DNA from: JBAZWE01 sp041658605 | Lineage (GTDB): Bacteria > Actinomycetota > Thermoleophilia > BMS3ABIN01 | Direction of reading: 5' to 3' | DNA length: 64,000 bases | Assembly (NCBI GenBank): GCA_041658605.1 | Contig: JBAZZU010000005.1 | Span: 1-64,000 of the forward strand | Shown here: positions 34,181 to 43,362 of the stretch, piece by piece | Numbering within the stretch: position 1 is the first letter of the stretch | How the letters are laid out: every line of letters begins with the position of its first letter | Made by a program: the position numbers and the translations under genes | Notes under the pieces: generated by a model | Told to the model about the DNA's origin: nothing | The model's input: only the letters and a program-made list of their open reading frames with translations | Databases searched by the model: none

Positions 34181-35599
34181 GTGAGGGTCTTACTCTTAAA
34201 TCCGCCGCCCGTCGAGGGCGTGAACATCGTCCGGGAAGGCCGTTGCATGCAGCGGACCGGGGCCTGGACCTCCGTATGGGCTCCTGTATCACTGGCCGTA
34301 TCGGCGGCTGTTCTGCGTGAACAGGGCGTTCAGGTGATGATCGCCGACTGCAGTGTAGAGGACATCGACTGGGCCGGCCTGGCGGCGATTATGTCTTCGT
34401 TTCATCCCTCGCTGGTTGTCATCAACACGGGGACGCCATCGATCGACAGCGACCTCGGCGTAGCCTCGCTGGCAAAAAAGGCAGTCCCCGGCGTGCATAC
34501 GCTGGCTTTCGGAATCCATCCCAGCGCCCTGCCCGATGAATGTTTCAGGATGGAAGAAAACCTGGACATGGTCGTCCGCGGCGAGCCGGAGTTCACATTA
34601 CGCGATGCCGCGATGGCGCTTGGCTCGGGTGCCGGCCTGGATGGGATTGAAGGCCTTTCGTACAGGAATGCCGACGGTCTGGTGGTCCATAACGAAAAGC
34701 GTCCCTTTATTGCTGACCTTGACGAGCTTCCCTTTCCCGCCTGGGACCTGGTCGATACGAGCCTCTACCGCATGCCGTTCAGCGGTGAGAAATTTCTGCT
34801 GGTTCCCACTGCGCGCGGGTGTCCTTACGGGTGTACTTTTTGTGCCAACAAGGCTTATTACGGGGCTGCGCTGAGGAAGCGGTCTCCGCAAATGGTTGTC
34901 GATGAGATCGCCCTGGCGGTCAGTGAGTTCGATGTTCGCGAATTCCTTTTCTGGTCGGAGTCTTTTACCAACGACCAGGATTACACGATCGAGATCGCAG
35001 AGGAGATAATGAACCGCGGGCTGGATATCAGCTGGGTATGCAACAGCCGGGTAGACACAGTTTCACCAGAACTTTTAAAGACGATCAGGAAAGCTGGATG
35101 CTGGATGATCGGTTTCGGCATCGAGAGCGGCAACCAGGGCGTGCTGGACCAGGTTCGCAAGGGCACAACCCTCACGCAGGCGGTGCAGGCGGTACGCATG
35201 TCGCATGAGACGGGGCTTGAGGTTACCGGACACTGCGTCCTCGGTTTCCCGGGGGAGACAGAGGCGACAATGAAGCAGACGATAGACTTTGCCAAATTCC
35301 TGCGTCTTGACTACGCGCAGTTTTATTGCGCGGTCGCCTTCCCCGGATCGAAGCTGTATGATCGCTGCGTCGAGAACGACTGGATCGACAATGAAGACTG
35401 GCGTTTCTTTGAGCAGAATTTCTCGGTGCTGTCCACACCCGAGCTGACTTCCGGGCAGGTAATGGAAGCAAGAGAGCGCGCATACCGCGAGTTCTACCGG
35501 CAGCCATATCTGGTATCGAACGTTATCAGGAAGATCCGCTCTGGCCGCGACGTAATAAATTTCGCCCGCATGTTCAAGGATTTTTTAAGCTGGGTGTGA
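34181..35599 (+). CDS. Cobalamin-type radical SAM protein
   Basis: A 472-residue protein with an N-terminal cobalamin-binding-like Rossmann region (MRVLLLNPPPVEG, TLAFGIHPSALPDE, VVRGEPEFTLRD) and a radical SAM barrel with CPYGCTFC (C214, C218, C221). Later barrel motifs are visible too (GFGIESGNQGVL, VLGFPGETEATMKQ). GTG 34181 starts 12 bases after the GT2 stop, so the two are an operon. It likely modifies a sugar or lipid carrier; reaction unknown. Confidence 0.9.
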   Translation: MRVLLLNPPPVEGVNIVREGRCMQRTGAWTSVWAPVSLAVSAAVLREQGVQVMIADCSVEDIDWAGLAAIMSSFHPSLVVINTGTPSIDSDLGVASLAKKAVPGVHTLAFGIHPSALPDECFRMEENLDMVVRGEPEFTLRDAAMALGSGAGLDGIEGLSYRNADGLVVHNEKRPFIADLDELPFPAWDLVDTSLYRMPFSGEKFLLVPTARGCPYGCTFCANKAYYGAALRKRSPQMVVDEIALAVSEFDVREFLFWSESFTNDQDYTIEIAEEIMNRGLDISWVCNSRVDTVSPELLKTIRKAGCWMIGFGIESGNQGVLDQVRKGTTLTQAVQAVRMSHETGLEVTGHCVLGFPGETEATMKQTIDFAKFLRLDYAQFYCAVAFPGSKLYDRCVENDWIDNEDWRFFEQNFSVLSTPELTSGQVMEARERAYREFYRQPYLVSNVIRKIRSGRDVINFARMFKDFLSWV

Positions 35600-35648
35600 A
35601 TGGTTGAAATGTTCAGGATTTCAATTGTGATAAGGAGCGTGTCTGCAG

Positions 35649-36560
35649 TTGCGGGATGTAGATAATATTAAATACGAAAGCGTAAGATGTGTTATTTGCG
35701 ACGGCGATAACGCTGAAAAAATCTTTTCCGCCCGCGACAAGTTTCACAACTACGAGGGACGCTTTACCGTCAAAAAATGCAGGAATTGCGGGCTCGTTTA
35801 CATGGATCCGCGCCCGACGGATGATACGAAGGGCCTGTTTTATGACGATAAATACACGTTCAAGAGTGACAAGCCATCACAGGAGCCTTCTCATTATTTG
35901 CCGGTAATTGAGGAACTGAAGAAGATGAAGCCCGGCGTTATCCATGATGTTGGCACCGGCAACAGCCAATTCCTGCCGATGATGCGGGATTTAGGCTGGG
36001 ATGTCGGCGGCAATGAGGTAGACGCTTCACTGGTTGAGTTTTTTCGGGAAAAGCATCAGATCGATATTCACTTTGGTGATCTCGAACAGGTCCATCATGA
36101 AGCAAAATCCGTTGATGTAATAACCATAATGGGAGTGCTGGAGCATACAGCTGATCCGAAAAGGCTTCTCAACGAAGTCAATCGCATACTTAAAGATGAC
36201 GGGATGCTGGTCCTGTACTGTTTTAACCGCAATTACGAAGCATCGATGCTGGGCAGATACTGGCTTGGTTATGATACCCCGAGGCACTTGTACAGCTTCA
36301 GCGAAAAAACGATAACCAGACTCCTGAAAGAAACCGGTTTTACCGTCAGCGGCAAGGTCTATTCTCCCGTAACCACGATCTTCCAAAGCGCCGCATGGAT
36401 GATGCTGCGGTTGCGAAACGCGGTTACCCGTTCACAGCGTTCCACGATTGTCATGAATCTGCCAAAACCCCTGCAGTTTGTGAGCATGCGTTTTGGAAAG
36501 GTTATGGCCAGGCTCGGCACAAGCCCGGCGGTCTACGTCTTTTGTAAAAAAGATGGATGA
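35649..36560 (+). CDS. Class I methyltransferase with N-terminal Cys motif (sugar C-methyltransferase-like)
   Basis: A 303-residue methyltransferase. The N-terminus has a zinc-ribbon-like pattern, CVICDGD ... KKCRNCGLVYMDPRP, followed by a SAM fold (IHDVGTGNSQFLPMM, IMGVLEHTADPKRLLNEV, LKDDGMLVLYCF). This layout is common in enzymes that methylate sugars in surface polysaccharides. TTG 35649 has AAGGAG 11 bases upstream. The GT39-like gene starts inside its final eight bases. Confidence 0.87.
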   Translation: MRDVDNIKYESVRCVICDGDNAEKIFSARDKFHNYEGRFTVKKCRNCGLVYMDPRPTDDTKGLFYDDKYTFKSDKPSQEPSHYLPVIEELKKMKPGVIHDVGTGNSQFLPMMRDLGWDVGGNEVDASLVEFFREKHQIDIHFGDLEQVHHEAKSVDVITIMGVLEHTADPKRLLNEVNRILKDDGMLVLYCFNRNYEASMLGRYWLGYDTPRHLYSFSEKTITRLLKETGFTVSGKVYSPVTTIFQSAAWMMLRLRNAVTRSQRSTIVMNLPKPLQFVSMRFGKVMARLGTSPAVYVFCKKDG

Positions 36561-38256
36561 AAACAATCCAGCCTTTATGCAGGTGGAAAGGGCCGCGATC
36601 AAATCGGATGGAAAAATCGCTGGCGGATCAGGAAAAGTAACTTCGGCATCTGGGCCGCGCAAGTTTCTCACGCTGATCCTGCTGCTTGCCCTTGTAGTGC
36701 GCGTACTCGCAACGCTCACACGCCAGATGGTGCAGTTTGACGAGACAGCTTACCTGCGAATGGCTGAGAATCTGGCCTCAGGCAACGTCCCACTTGATAT
36801 CAGCGGGCTCACGACCACCCACTTTTCTCCGTTGCTTCCCATTTTCATTACCGGTGTCGCGGCCGTTCTGCGTGACTACGTGTTGTCGGGGTACGTGGTC
36901 GTTACCATCTTTGGTTGCCTGCTCCTGGTTCCGGTATTCCTGCTCGGGAAGGAACTCTTCGGTGAGCGTGTCGGCCTTATGGCTGCGGCACTGATGGCGG
37001 TGGAACCATTTTTTGTTGGAACTACAGAGTATATTTATAACGAGAGCCTGTATATTTTCTTTCTGTACATGGCACTGTACTACGGGTGGCTCACGCTCAA
37101 ACGACAGAGTATGCGCAGTGCGGCGTTATCGGGAGCATCCATCGGGATAGCATATCTGGCAAATCCCTCCGCCGTTTTTTATATGCTGGCATTGCTTGTC
37201 ATTATGATTATCCTGGCGGTACGTAACGGTATCAACGCCAGGATGGGGAAATCTATCCTGGTCTTTCTGGCCCTGTTTTCAGTCTTCGCGTTTCCCTACG
37301 TTGTCTTTCTTCACGGGGAACTGGGGAAGTGGACATTCAGCGGCAAATCTACCGGAGGCAACATCTACACGGCGACCCACAACCTGCGCCGCGATGACAT
37401 CGGAGGCTGGGAGAAGGAAATACTGGCATTGCAGGAAGACGGCGAGCCGCTGGCCTTCAAGCTGGAATCGCAGGGAGAGAACCCGGCGACATTCCTGATG
37501 AGCAATCCGGTTGAGGCCGCTAAGATATTTGTCAAGCAGGTTTATGTTTTTCATGCCAATGTGCTCTCTCAGATATTTCCTCTCTGGTTGTTGCCGCTTG
37601 TGGGGCTTGGGCTTTTTGCCCGGGGCTGGGACCGGCCGCGAGCGGCTGCGCTGGGGTATGTGTTCCTGATGTCGTTGCCCGTTGTGCTGGTGCTTGCAAT
37701 GTACGCGCATCCGCGGTTTTTCATGCCGTTCGTGCCTTTTGCCATGATGCTTGCAGCGCAAGGCTGGCTCAGGTTTGATAGTTGGGGGCGCGAAACCGTC
37801 GTGTCGAGCTTTGCCGGAGAGGCCGCTCAAAAGTGGCTCCGGCGAGCCCCGTGGCTGACCGGTGCTGTTGTTCTTCTTCCCGTGCTTGCTTTTGCCATGG
37901 TGACAACGCTCAAGCAGAGTTATCCTGTCGAGTACAAAGAGGCAGGGCTGTGGTTGAAGAATAATGGCGGCGAGGGTGCGCGAATCATGAACCGCGAGTA
38001 TTCCTCTGCATATTACGCTGGAGGCGACGCGGTAATCCTGCCATACGCCGGTTATGCGGCGACAACTGATTATGCCAGGAAAAAGAATGTTGACTATCTG
38101 ATCATAGGCACCCAGTCTCTTAAGGATTACCGGCCCGGCCTGGATCGTTTGCTCGATCACGAAACCAGAGAACACCCGGAGTGGGAGCTTGTTGATACGA
38201 TCAGGCCCGACACAAGTCGCGAGGTCCTGATTTTCAGGTTCAGGGAAAATGGATGA
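36553..38256 (+). CDS. GT39/ArnT-like polyprenyl-phosphate-dependent glycosyltransferase, copy 1
   Basis: A 567-residue polytopic membrane protein. It has the GT-C signature acidic pair in the first outer loop (FDETAYLRMAENLASG) and about ten further hydrophobic segments, with a C-terminal soluble part. Such enzymes move a sugar from polyprenyl phosphate to a glycan, lipid or protein on the outer face. The start at ATG 36553 overlaps the preceding methyltransferase by eight bases. Paralogues follow at 38249 and 55427; they share ISGLTTTHFSPLLPI-like, LPLVGLGLFARGW-like and YAGY.ATTDYA-like stretches. Confidence 0.87.
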   Translation: MDENNPAFMQVERAAIKSDGKIAGGSGKVTSASGPRKFLTLILLLALVVRVLATLTRQMVQFDETAYLRMAENLASGNVPLDISGLTTTHFSPLLPIFITGVAAVLRDYVLSGYVVVTIFGCLLLVPVFLLGKELFGERVGLMAAALMAVEPFFVGTTEYIYNESLYIFFLYMALYYGWLTLKRQSMRSAALSGASIGIAYLANPSAVFYMLALLVIMIILAVRNGINARMGKSILVFLALFSVFAFPYVVFLHGELGKWTFSGKSTGGNIYTATHNLRRDDIGGWEKEILALQEDGEPLAFKLESQGENPATFLMSNPVEAAKIFVKQVYVFHANVLSQIFPLWLLPLVGLGLFARGWDRPRAAALGYVFLMSLPVVLVLAMYAHPRFFMPFVPFAMMLAAQGWLRFDSWGRETVVSSFAGEAAQKWLRRAPWLTGAVVLLPVLAFAMVTTLKQSYPVEYKEAGLWLKNNGGEGARIMNREYSSAYYAGGDAVILPYAGYAATTDYARKKNVDYLIIGTQSLKDYRPGLDRLLDHETREHPEWELVDTIRPDTSREVLIFRFRENG

Positions 38257-39946
38257 TGGTTTGGCTGACAGGGCAGGCAATCGATCAAGCTACCACAATA
38301 ATAAAATCAATAAATTGAATCAGAAACCTGAAAACAACAATAAGCAGATGACTGACGGCAGGATTCTGCTGCTGCTGATCCTGGCCGCGCTTGTTATCCG
38401 TATCGTGGCATCGCTGTCCAGACCGTTGATTATGCTTGACGAGACCGCCTATGCCGCCCTTGCCGAGAATCTGGCCAACGGGCGGGGATTGCTGGATATC
38501 ACTGGTCAGACAAGCGCCTACTTCTCGCCGCTATATCCGATCATGATGGCTGCCCTCGGAATACTGGTGGGTAATTTCGTTGTTGCGGGCTACATGATTT
38601 CAATCGTGTTCGGCAGTCTGATGCTGATACCGGTTTATCTTCTCGGGCGGGAGATGGTAAGCGCCCGCGTGGCACTGCTGGCGGCTGCACTGCTGGCGGT
38701 TTTGCCACTGGCGGTTGATCTGGGTTCTATGCTCTACAATGAGAGCGTCTATGTATTTTTCCTGCTGATGGCGATCTTTTTCGGATGGAACCTGCTCAAC
38801 CAGCAACGCTTTAAATGCGCAGTATACACTGGTGTTTCGCTTGGGTTTGCTTACCTGACAAACCCGGGAGCGGTCTTTTATGTCGTGGCTATTGTGGCGC
38901 TTGCGGTGGCAGTTGCGGTGCGGCGGCGTAAATGGCGCCGGCTGGCGAGCTCGATTACCGTTTTTCTCATCGTGTTCATGGTAATCGCGGCTCCGTATAT
39001 CTTCTTTCTGCATCACGAGCTGGGCCGCTGGACCTATTCCGGGAAGTATGTCGACTCCAATGTGTATACATCCTCGAAGAACCTGAGGCTGGAGTCACTG
39101 GAGTGGGAAAAGGATGTTCTGACGCTCACGGATGACAACCATGAGGTCAAGTTGCTGACGTTGGGAAAAAATACCGACCTGGCAGGTTTTCTGATAAAAC
39201 AGCCGAAGCTGGCAGCCAGGGTCTTTGTCCAGCAGGCGTTTTATCTCTACTCAAAGGCACTTCCCGATGTGATCCCCCTCTGGCTCTTACCACTTGCCGG
39301 ACTCGGTCTTTTCGCCAGGGGCTGGAACCGGCGCCGCGCCGCGCGGATGGGATATATGGCCCTGATGATGACACCGATGGCGCTGATACTTTTCATGTAC
39401 GCAACGCCGAGGTTTTTCATACCATTTGCAGTCATCGCTCTCATCTGGGCGGCGGAGGGCTGGCAGCGGCTCGAACAGTGGGGCAGTGAGACCCTTGCAC
39501 TGGATTTCAGCGCGGAAACGGCCGACCGGTGGCGGCGCCGGCTGACGGTGCTACTGGCAGCCATAGTGCTGTTGCCGCCGATGGTGTTCTCAGCCGCCAC
39601 GGTGGCCAAACGGGGTTATCATCTGGAGCTGCGAGAGGCGGGGGAATGGCTTCAAGGGTACGCCGGCGATGACAGGCGCATCATGAGCAGGGAGTCGTCG
39701 TCCGCGTATTACGCCGGCGGCATGCCGGTTTATGTTCCTTATGCCACATATGACCGAACGAACGAATTCGCGCGCTTCAAGGATGTAGATTTCATGATTG
39801 TCACGCGTCAGGGGCTGCTGGATGACCGCCCCGACCTGGCGGAGCGGCTGCTGGCTGATGGCGATGGTCAGCGTGAGTGGAAGCTGGTACATACCATTCG
39901 CGCCGGTACGCCCGAGGAGACACTCGTCTTCGAGTTCGTGCGGTAG
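38249..39946 (+). CDS. GT39/ArnT-like glycosyltransferase, copy 2
   Basis: A 565-residue paralogue of the preceding gene, overlapping it by eight bases. Residues LDETAYAALAENLANG hold the catalytic acidic pair; also seen are ITGQTSAYFSPLYPI, LPLAGLGLFARGWN and RESSSAYYAGGMPVYVPYA. The N-terminal 30 residues are Asn-rich and unlike its sisters. Tandem duplication with divergence suggests each copy uses a different acceptor or attaches a different residue. Confidence 0.87.
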   Translation: MDDGLADRAGNRSSYHNNKINKLNQKPENNNKQMTDGRILLLLILAALVIRIVASLSRPLIMLDETAYAALAENLANGRGLLDITGQTSAYFSPLYPIMMAALGILVGNFVVAGYMISIVFGSLMLIPVYLLGREMVSARVALLAAALLAVLPLAVDLGSMLYNESVYVFFLLMAIFFGWNLLNQQRFKCAVYTGVSLGFAYLTNPGAVFYVVAIVALAVAVAVRRRKWRRLASSITVFLIVFMVIAAPYIFFLHHELGRWTYSGKYVDSNVYTSSKNLRLESLEWEKDVLTLTDDNHEVKLLTLGKNTDLAGFLIKQPKLAARVFVQQAFYLYSKALPDVIPLWLLPLAGLGLFARGWNRRRAARMGYMALMMTPMALILFMYATPRFFIPFAVIALIWAAEGWQRLEQWGSETLALDFSAETADRWRRRLTVLLAAIVLLPPMVFSAATVAKRGYHLELREAGEWLQGYAGDDRRIMSRESSSAYYAGGMPVYVPYATYDRTNEFARFKDVDFMIVTRQGLLDDRPDLAERLLADGDGQREWKLVHTIRAGTPEETLVFEFVR

Positions 39947-40026
39947 GCCAGAAGAATCTTTCATGACTCGGCGGCTCGTGAGGGCCGGCGGCTGGCGCAA
40001 TCAGGATGGGGCGAATTTTAACGTGT

Positions 40027-40401
40027 TCAGGAAGTGGACGCTGTCGCGATTGCGATTATGCCGGCGAAGATGAGGGCAATGCCCAGCAGCTTTCCCCGCG
40101 AGACATGTTCCCTGAAATAAAGCCTGGCGATCAGCATGATGAATATGAAGTTGAGTCCGATCTGGACCGGATAAGCCTGCGAGAGGTCCATTCTTCTCAG
40201 CAGGGTGATCCAGAACAACTGGGATACCGCATAGACCGCGGCGCCACCGAGAATTGCCGGTTTCAGCATGATCCGCGGCAACTGTCGTATCACAAGCAGC
40301 TCTCCTTCGCCGCCAGCGGATGAGCCCGCCTTGAGCAACGTGTTTCCGAAAGATGCGCTGACGGAGGTCAGCAGGACAAGTATGATCTGGACGGCATCCA
40401 A
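40027..40401 (-). CDS. Small four-helix DMT/EamA-type transporter subunit (ArnF-like)
   Basis: A 124-residue protein with four membrane segments and the signature QAYPVQIGLNFIFIML, i.e. a half-size drug/metabolite transporter like ArnE/ArnF, which together flip a polyprenyl-phosphate aminosugar. Start TTG 40401 lies one base after the stop of the other half-transporter gene, so the pair is certainly co-translated. The location beside ArnT-like genes supports a role in delivering polyprenyl-phosphate sugars to the outer face. Confidence 0.82.
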   Translation of the reverse strand: MDAVQIILVLLTSVSASFGNTLLKAGSSAGGEGELLVIRQLPRIMLKPAILGGAAVYAVSQLFWITLLRRMDLSQAYPVQIGLNFIFIMLIARLYFREHVSRGKLLGIALIFAGIIAIATASTS

Positions 40402-40402
40402 G

Positions 40403-40798
40403 TCAGTCGCCGGTCAATTTATCTGAGGATCGCGCGGATTTCCCTGATTCCGACCGGGACTGCAGGTGCACGACGACTATGCCGGCGAGAATCAGGACGG
40501 TTCCCGCAAGACGTTGTGGACCGATATCCTCCTTGAGGATAAGCCAGGAGATAGCCGTGATGTTCACAAAACCCAAACCCACGAATATCGGGTAGGCGTG
40601 ACTGATCTGATGCCGTCCCAGCACGTAGACCCACGAAGCCATGGCGGTTATGCCGAGGATCGCTCCGATCCAGATCCATGGCGTCAGAAAAACCGAAAGC
40701 GGGTCGGCCAGGGAGCTTCCGGCGTCGAGGGCGCCACGTTTAAGCATATAGTCAGCCATGTTGGCCAGCAGGGTGATTGCAATAATGATAAGAATCAT
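40403..40798 (-). CDS. Small four-helix DMT/EamA-type transporter subunit (ArnE-like)
   Basis: A 131-residue partner of the downstream half-transporter, with four hydrophobic segments and HAYPIFVGLGFVNITAISW, matching the Y-P-x-x-x-G-x pattern of the SMR/ArnE group. The two subunits differ strongly in sequence, as expected of a heterodimer that flips a lipid-linked sugar. First gene of a two-gene operon, divergent from the radical SAM gene at 40905. Confidence 0.82.
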   Translation of the reverse strand: MILIIIAITLLANMADYMLKRGALDAGSSLADPLSVFLTPWIWIGAILGITAMASWVYVLGRHQISHAYPIFVGLGFVNITAISWLILKEDIGPQRLAGTVLILAGIVVVHLQSRSESGKSARSSDKLTGD

Positions 40799-40852
40799 TG
40801 TGAGTGATGAACCTTTATCCGGAGTGGCTCCCGAAATGTCTCAATTCCTTGT

Positions 40853-40858
40853 TATACT
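40853..40858 (+). promoter_or_regulatory. Extended -10 promoter element before the radical SAM gene
   Basis: TGTTATACT is a TG-n-TATACT extended -10 about 47 bases before TTG 40905, in the gap between divergent genes. No clear -35 box. Confidence 0.4.
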
Positions 40859-40904
40859 AGCATAAAGATACCCGTCCTCAGGTGCTAATAATAGTGGTTC
40901 AAAT

Positions 40905-42296
40905 TTGAAAGTTCTTTTAATTAATCCTCCGTATCGGTCGCAGATCATCCGGCGCTATGTCTGTTCCTACAATGCTCCGAATTTTCTTTTTCCGCCTCTT
41001 GAACTCATGTATCTCTCGGCGCAGGTGAAGCTGGTGGATGGTTGCCAGGTGCGGCTGCTCGACTGCATCGCCGAGCGCCTGTCTCCCGAGGCCGCAATTG
41101 ACATCGCGCGTGAATATGACCCCGATGTCGTACTGTCCATTATGGCTATCGAATATTTCGATAATGATGTGGAGTTCCTGGGCCGGCTCAAAAAGGCCGT
41201 GCCAGAGGCCCTGGTCGGATCTTTCGGGCACCTTCCCAGCAATTACGGCCAGAAGACGATCGAAGCCACCGGTTCTGATTTCATTCTGGTGGGCGAGCCT
41301 GACAACTCGTTCCGGGGCCTTCTCGAACGGCTTGCCGTGAACGGAGCCGTTTCGGGCGAGGGTGTCGCGGTGATGGGGGATGATGGCGAATTCATTCGCG
41401 CTGATTATCAGCGCATCGAGTCGCTGGACGACCTCCCGTTCGCGGATCAGTCTGCGGTCGATCATTCCTTATACGGCGAGCCGTTCTTCGGACATCCTTA
41501 CACGACCTTCCTCTCGTCGCGCGGCTGTCCCTTCACCTGTTCATATTGCGTTCGGACATACGGGCGCAAGTTCGTCAAGGCGTCGGCGGCGCATGTTGTC
41601 GCAGAGGTCACGGACGCTGTTGAAAACCATGGCATCAAGTACTTCCGCTTCATGGACGATACGTTCACAGCTTCAAAGCAGAGGGTGCTGGATATCTGTG
41701 AGGGCTTAAAGGAGCTGGACGGAATCAGTTTCAGCTGCCTTACGCGGCCGAACACGATCAACGCGGAGATCGCGGAGGCGCTAAAGGAGGCCGGCTGCCA
41801 TCGCATCTACGTCGGAATCGAGAGCGGTTCACAAAAAGTCCTGGATTACCTGAAGCGTGGTTATCAGCTTGATAAGGTCATGCAGAATCTAAAGGAATGT
41901 CGTAACAGCGGACTGGAGATGGTGGGGTGGTTCATCGTCGGTTCCCCGGTTGAGACCAGGGAAGATTTCGAACAGAGCATCAAACTCGCCCGTGAGCTTA
42001 AACTCGGTTACATCGCCGTATCGACGCTTGTGCCTTACCCCAATACGGAACTTTACGAACTGGAGAAGGATAATATCGATTTCTCGCTGCTGCCTTATAA
42101 ATGTGAGTTCAAGAACCAGGCGGGCACCGAGCGCGAGGCGGAATTCTATCGACGTTATTACCTGACGCCATCATTTATTCTGGGCAAGATGGGCAATTTC
42201 GTGCGATACCCGTCAGAGAGTTTCAAGGCATCGCGGGACTTCCTGCGATACGCCGTGGCTTCGAAACGCGACCCGCACCGAAGGGACCTTTTATGA
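40905..42296 (+). CDS. Cobalamin-type radical SAM protein
   Basis: A 463-residue protein: Rossmann-like N-terminus MKVLLINPPYRS, then SFGHLPSNYG and ILVGEPDNSF of the cobalamin-binding part, and a radical SAM core with CPFTCSYC (C208, C212, C215) and GIESGSQKVLDYLKRG. Starts at TTG. Its stop overlaps the GT2 start in ATGA, so it is coupled to a glycosyltransferase, which points to a sugar or polyprenyl-sugar substrate. Confidence 0.9.
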   Translation: MKVLLINPPYRSQIIRRYVCSYNAPNFLFPPLELMYLSAQVKLVDGCQVRLLDCIAERLSPEAAIDIAREYDPDVVLSIMAIEYFDNDVEFLGRLKKAVPEALVGSFGHLPSNYGQKTIEATGSDFILVGEPDNSFRGLLERLAVNGAVSGEGVAVMGDDGEFIRADYQRIESLDDLPFADQSAVDHSLYGEPFFGHPYTTFLSSRGCPFTCSYCVRTYGRKFVKASAAHVVAEVTDAVENHGIKYFRFMDDTFTASKQRVLDICEGLKELDGISFSCLTRPNTINAEIAEALKEAGCHRIYVGIESGSQKVLDYLKRGYQLDKVMQNLKECRNSGLEMVGWFIVGSPVETREDFEQSIKLARELKLGYIAVSTLVPYPNTELYELEKDNIDFSLLPYKCEFKNQAGTEREAEFYRRYYLTPSFILGKMGNFVRYPSESFKASRDFLRYAVASKRDPHRRDLL

Positions 42297-43066
42297 GCAG
42301 GAAATCCAAGGAAGCAGAAGGAGCCGGCGCGGCCGGTGAATCGACACCACTGTTTTCCGTAGTCGTCCCCTGTTACAACGAAGAGGCGATTATCGATGCG
42401 AGCTATCGCAGGGTGAAAGATACCTGCGAGGCGCAGGGTGTCTCATACGAGATAATCTTCGGCAACGACGGCAGCGCCGACCGCACACTCGAGCTGCTTG
42501 AGGAGATCGCCGCGGCAGACAGCACGGTCCGGATAACCAGCCACGTTCCGAATCGCGGTTGCGGCTACACATATCGCGAGATGTATGGGGCGGCAAGGGG
42601 AGACATAATAATCCAGATGGACGCTGACCTCGCCATGCCGGTGGAGGTGGCGATTCCTACTTTCCTCGAAGCGCTCAAGGAAGCTGACATGGCCATAGGT
42701 TCCCGCTATGTCGGCGTCAAGGCCGACTATCCACTGAAGCGGATAATTTTCAGCCGCGGATATACAATACTTACGCGGCTGCTTTTCAACCTGGACATAA
42801 TTGATACCCAGACAGGGTTTATGGGATTCTACCGGAACATACTGCCGAAACTGGACCTGCAGGTGGACGGCTTCGAGATGCTGGTCGAGTTCATCGCCCA
42901 GGCCAATTATGCCGGATTCAGGCTGGTTGAAGTAGGGTTGCCATGGATACACGACACAACCAGTGGCGAGACAGAAGTATGGGGTGAAAGCATCAAGATG
43001 CTGACCGGGACCCTCAGACTTAAGCGGCGGCTGAGTGGCATGGGACGCGGATCGCGGCCTGGATGA
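42293..43066 (+). CDS. GT2-family glycosyltransferase (polyprenyl-phosphate sugar synthase-like)
   Basis: A 257-residue GT-A enzyme: FSVVVPCYNEEAIIDASY, FGNDGSADRTLELL, DIIIQMDADLAMPVEV with the metal-binding DAD, and GSRYVGVKADYPLKR, as in polyprenol-phosphate mannosyl- or glucosyltransferases without a C-terminal membrane domain. It starts within the radical SAM stop codon (ATGA overlap). It may produce a lipid-linked sugar for the GT39-like enzymes. Confidence 0.88.
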   Translation: MSRKSKEAEGAGAAGESTPLFSVVVPCYNEEAIIDASYRRVKDTCEAQGVSYEIIFGNDGSADRTLELLEEIAAADSTVRITSHVPNRGCGYTYREMYGAARGDIIIQMDADLAMPVEVAIPTFLEALKEADMAIGSRYVGVKADYPLKRIIFSRGYTILTRLLFNLDIIDTQTGFMGFYRNILPKLDLQVDGFEMLVEFIAQANYAGFRLVEVGLPWIHDTTSGETEVWGESIKMLTGTLRLKRRLSGMGRGSRPG

Positions 43067-43362
43067 AGTCCGCGCGGTCTGCCGGAGGCAGGCGGCTGAC
43101 GCGGGTTCGACGCTCTTCGGGCAGAAGGATGAATGAAAATGGCGGATGGGACATGTTCTTGAAGATTTCCTGATGTTTATGCGCCACAATGGCACGAGTA
43201 GCCGAAAGCAGATTATCTTTTCCCAATTTATTAACTCCGCATATATCCATATATAATTTAAAGATGTTTATTGTTCACTTAGGATAATTGTAGATAAATC
43301 ATCTTCTGTCGATAAAGCCCCAGGTCACTTCAGGGCAATAAAATGAATAAAGGAAAACCAGG
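43067..43362. other. Intergenic region, AT-rich, possible promoter
   Basis: No credible gene on either strand. The middle is AT-rich and holds TATAAT at 43252-43257 with only a weak TTAACT upstream. A small hairpin with GCCC/GGGC arms lies around 43317-43337. It likely carries the promoter of the radical SAM-aminotransferase pair. Confidence 0.35.

Noticed and set aside
37279..38280. 333-residue minus-strand open frame opposite the first GT39-like gene
   Set aside because: Antisense to a membrane protein with clear motifs; the translated product is His/Pro/Lys-rich with no recognisable fold.
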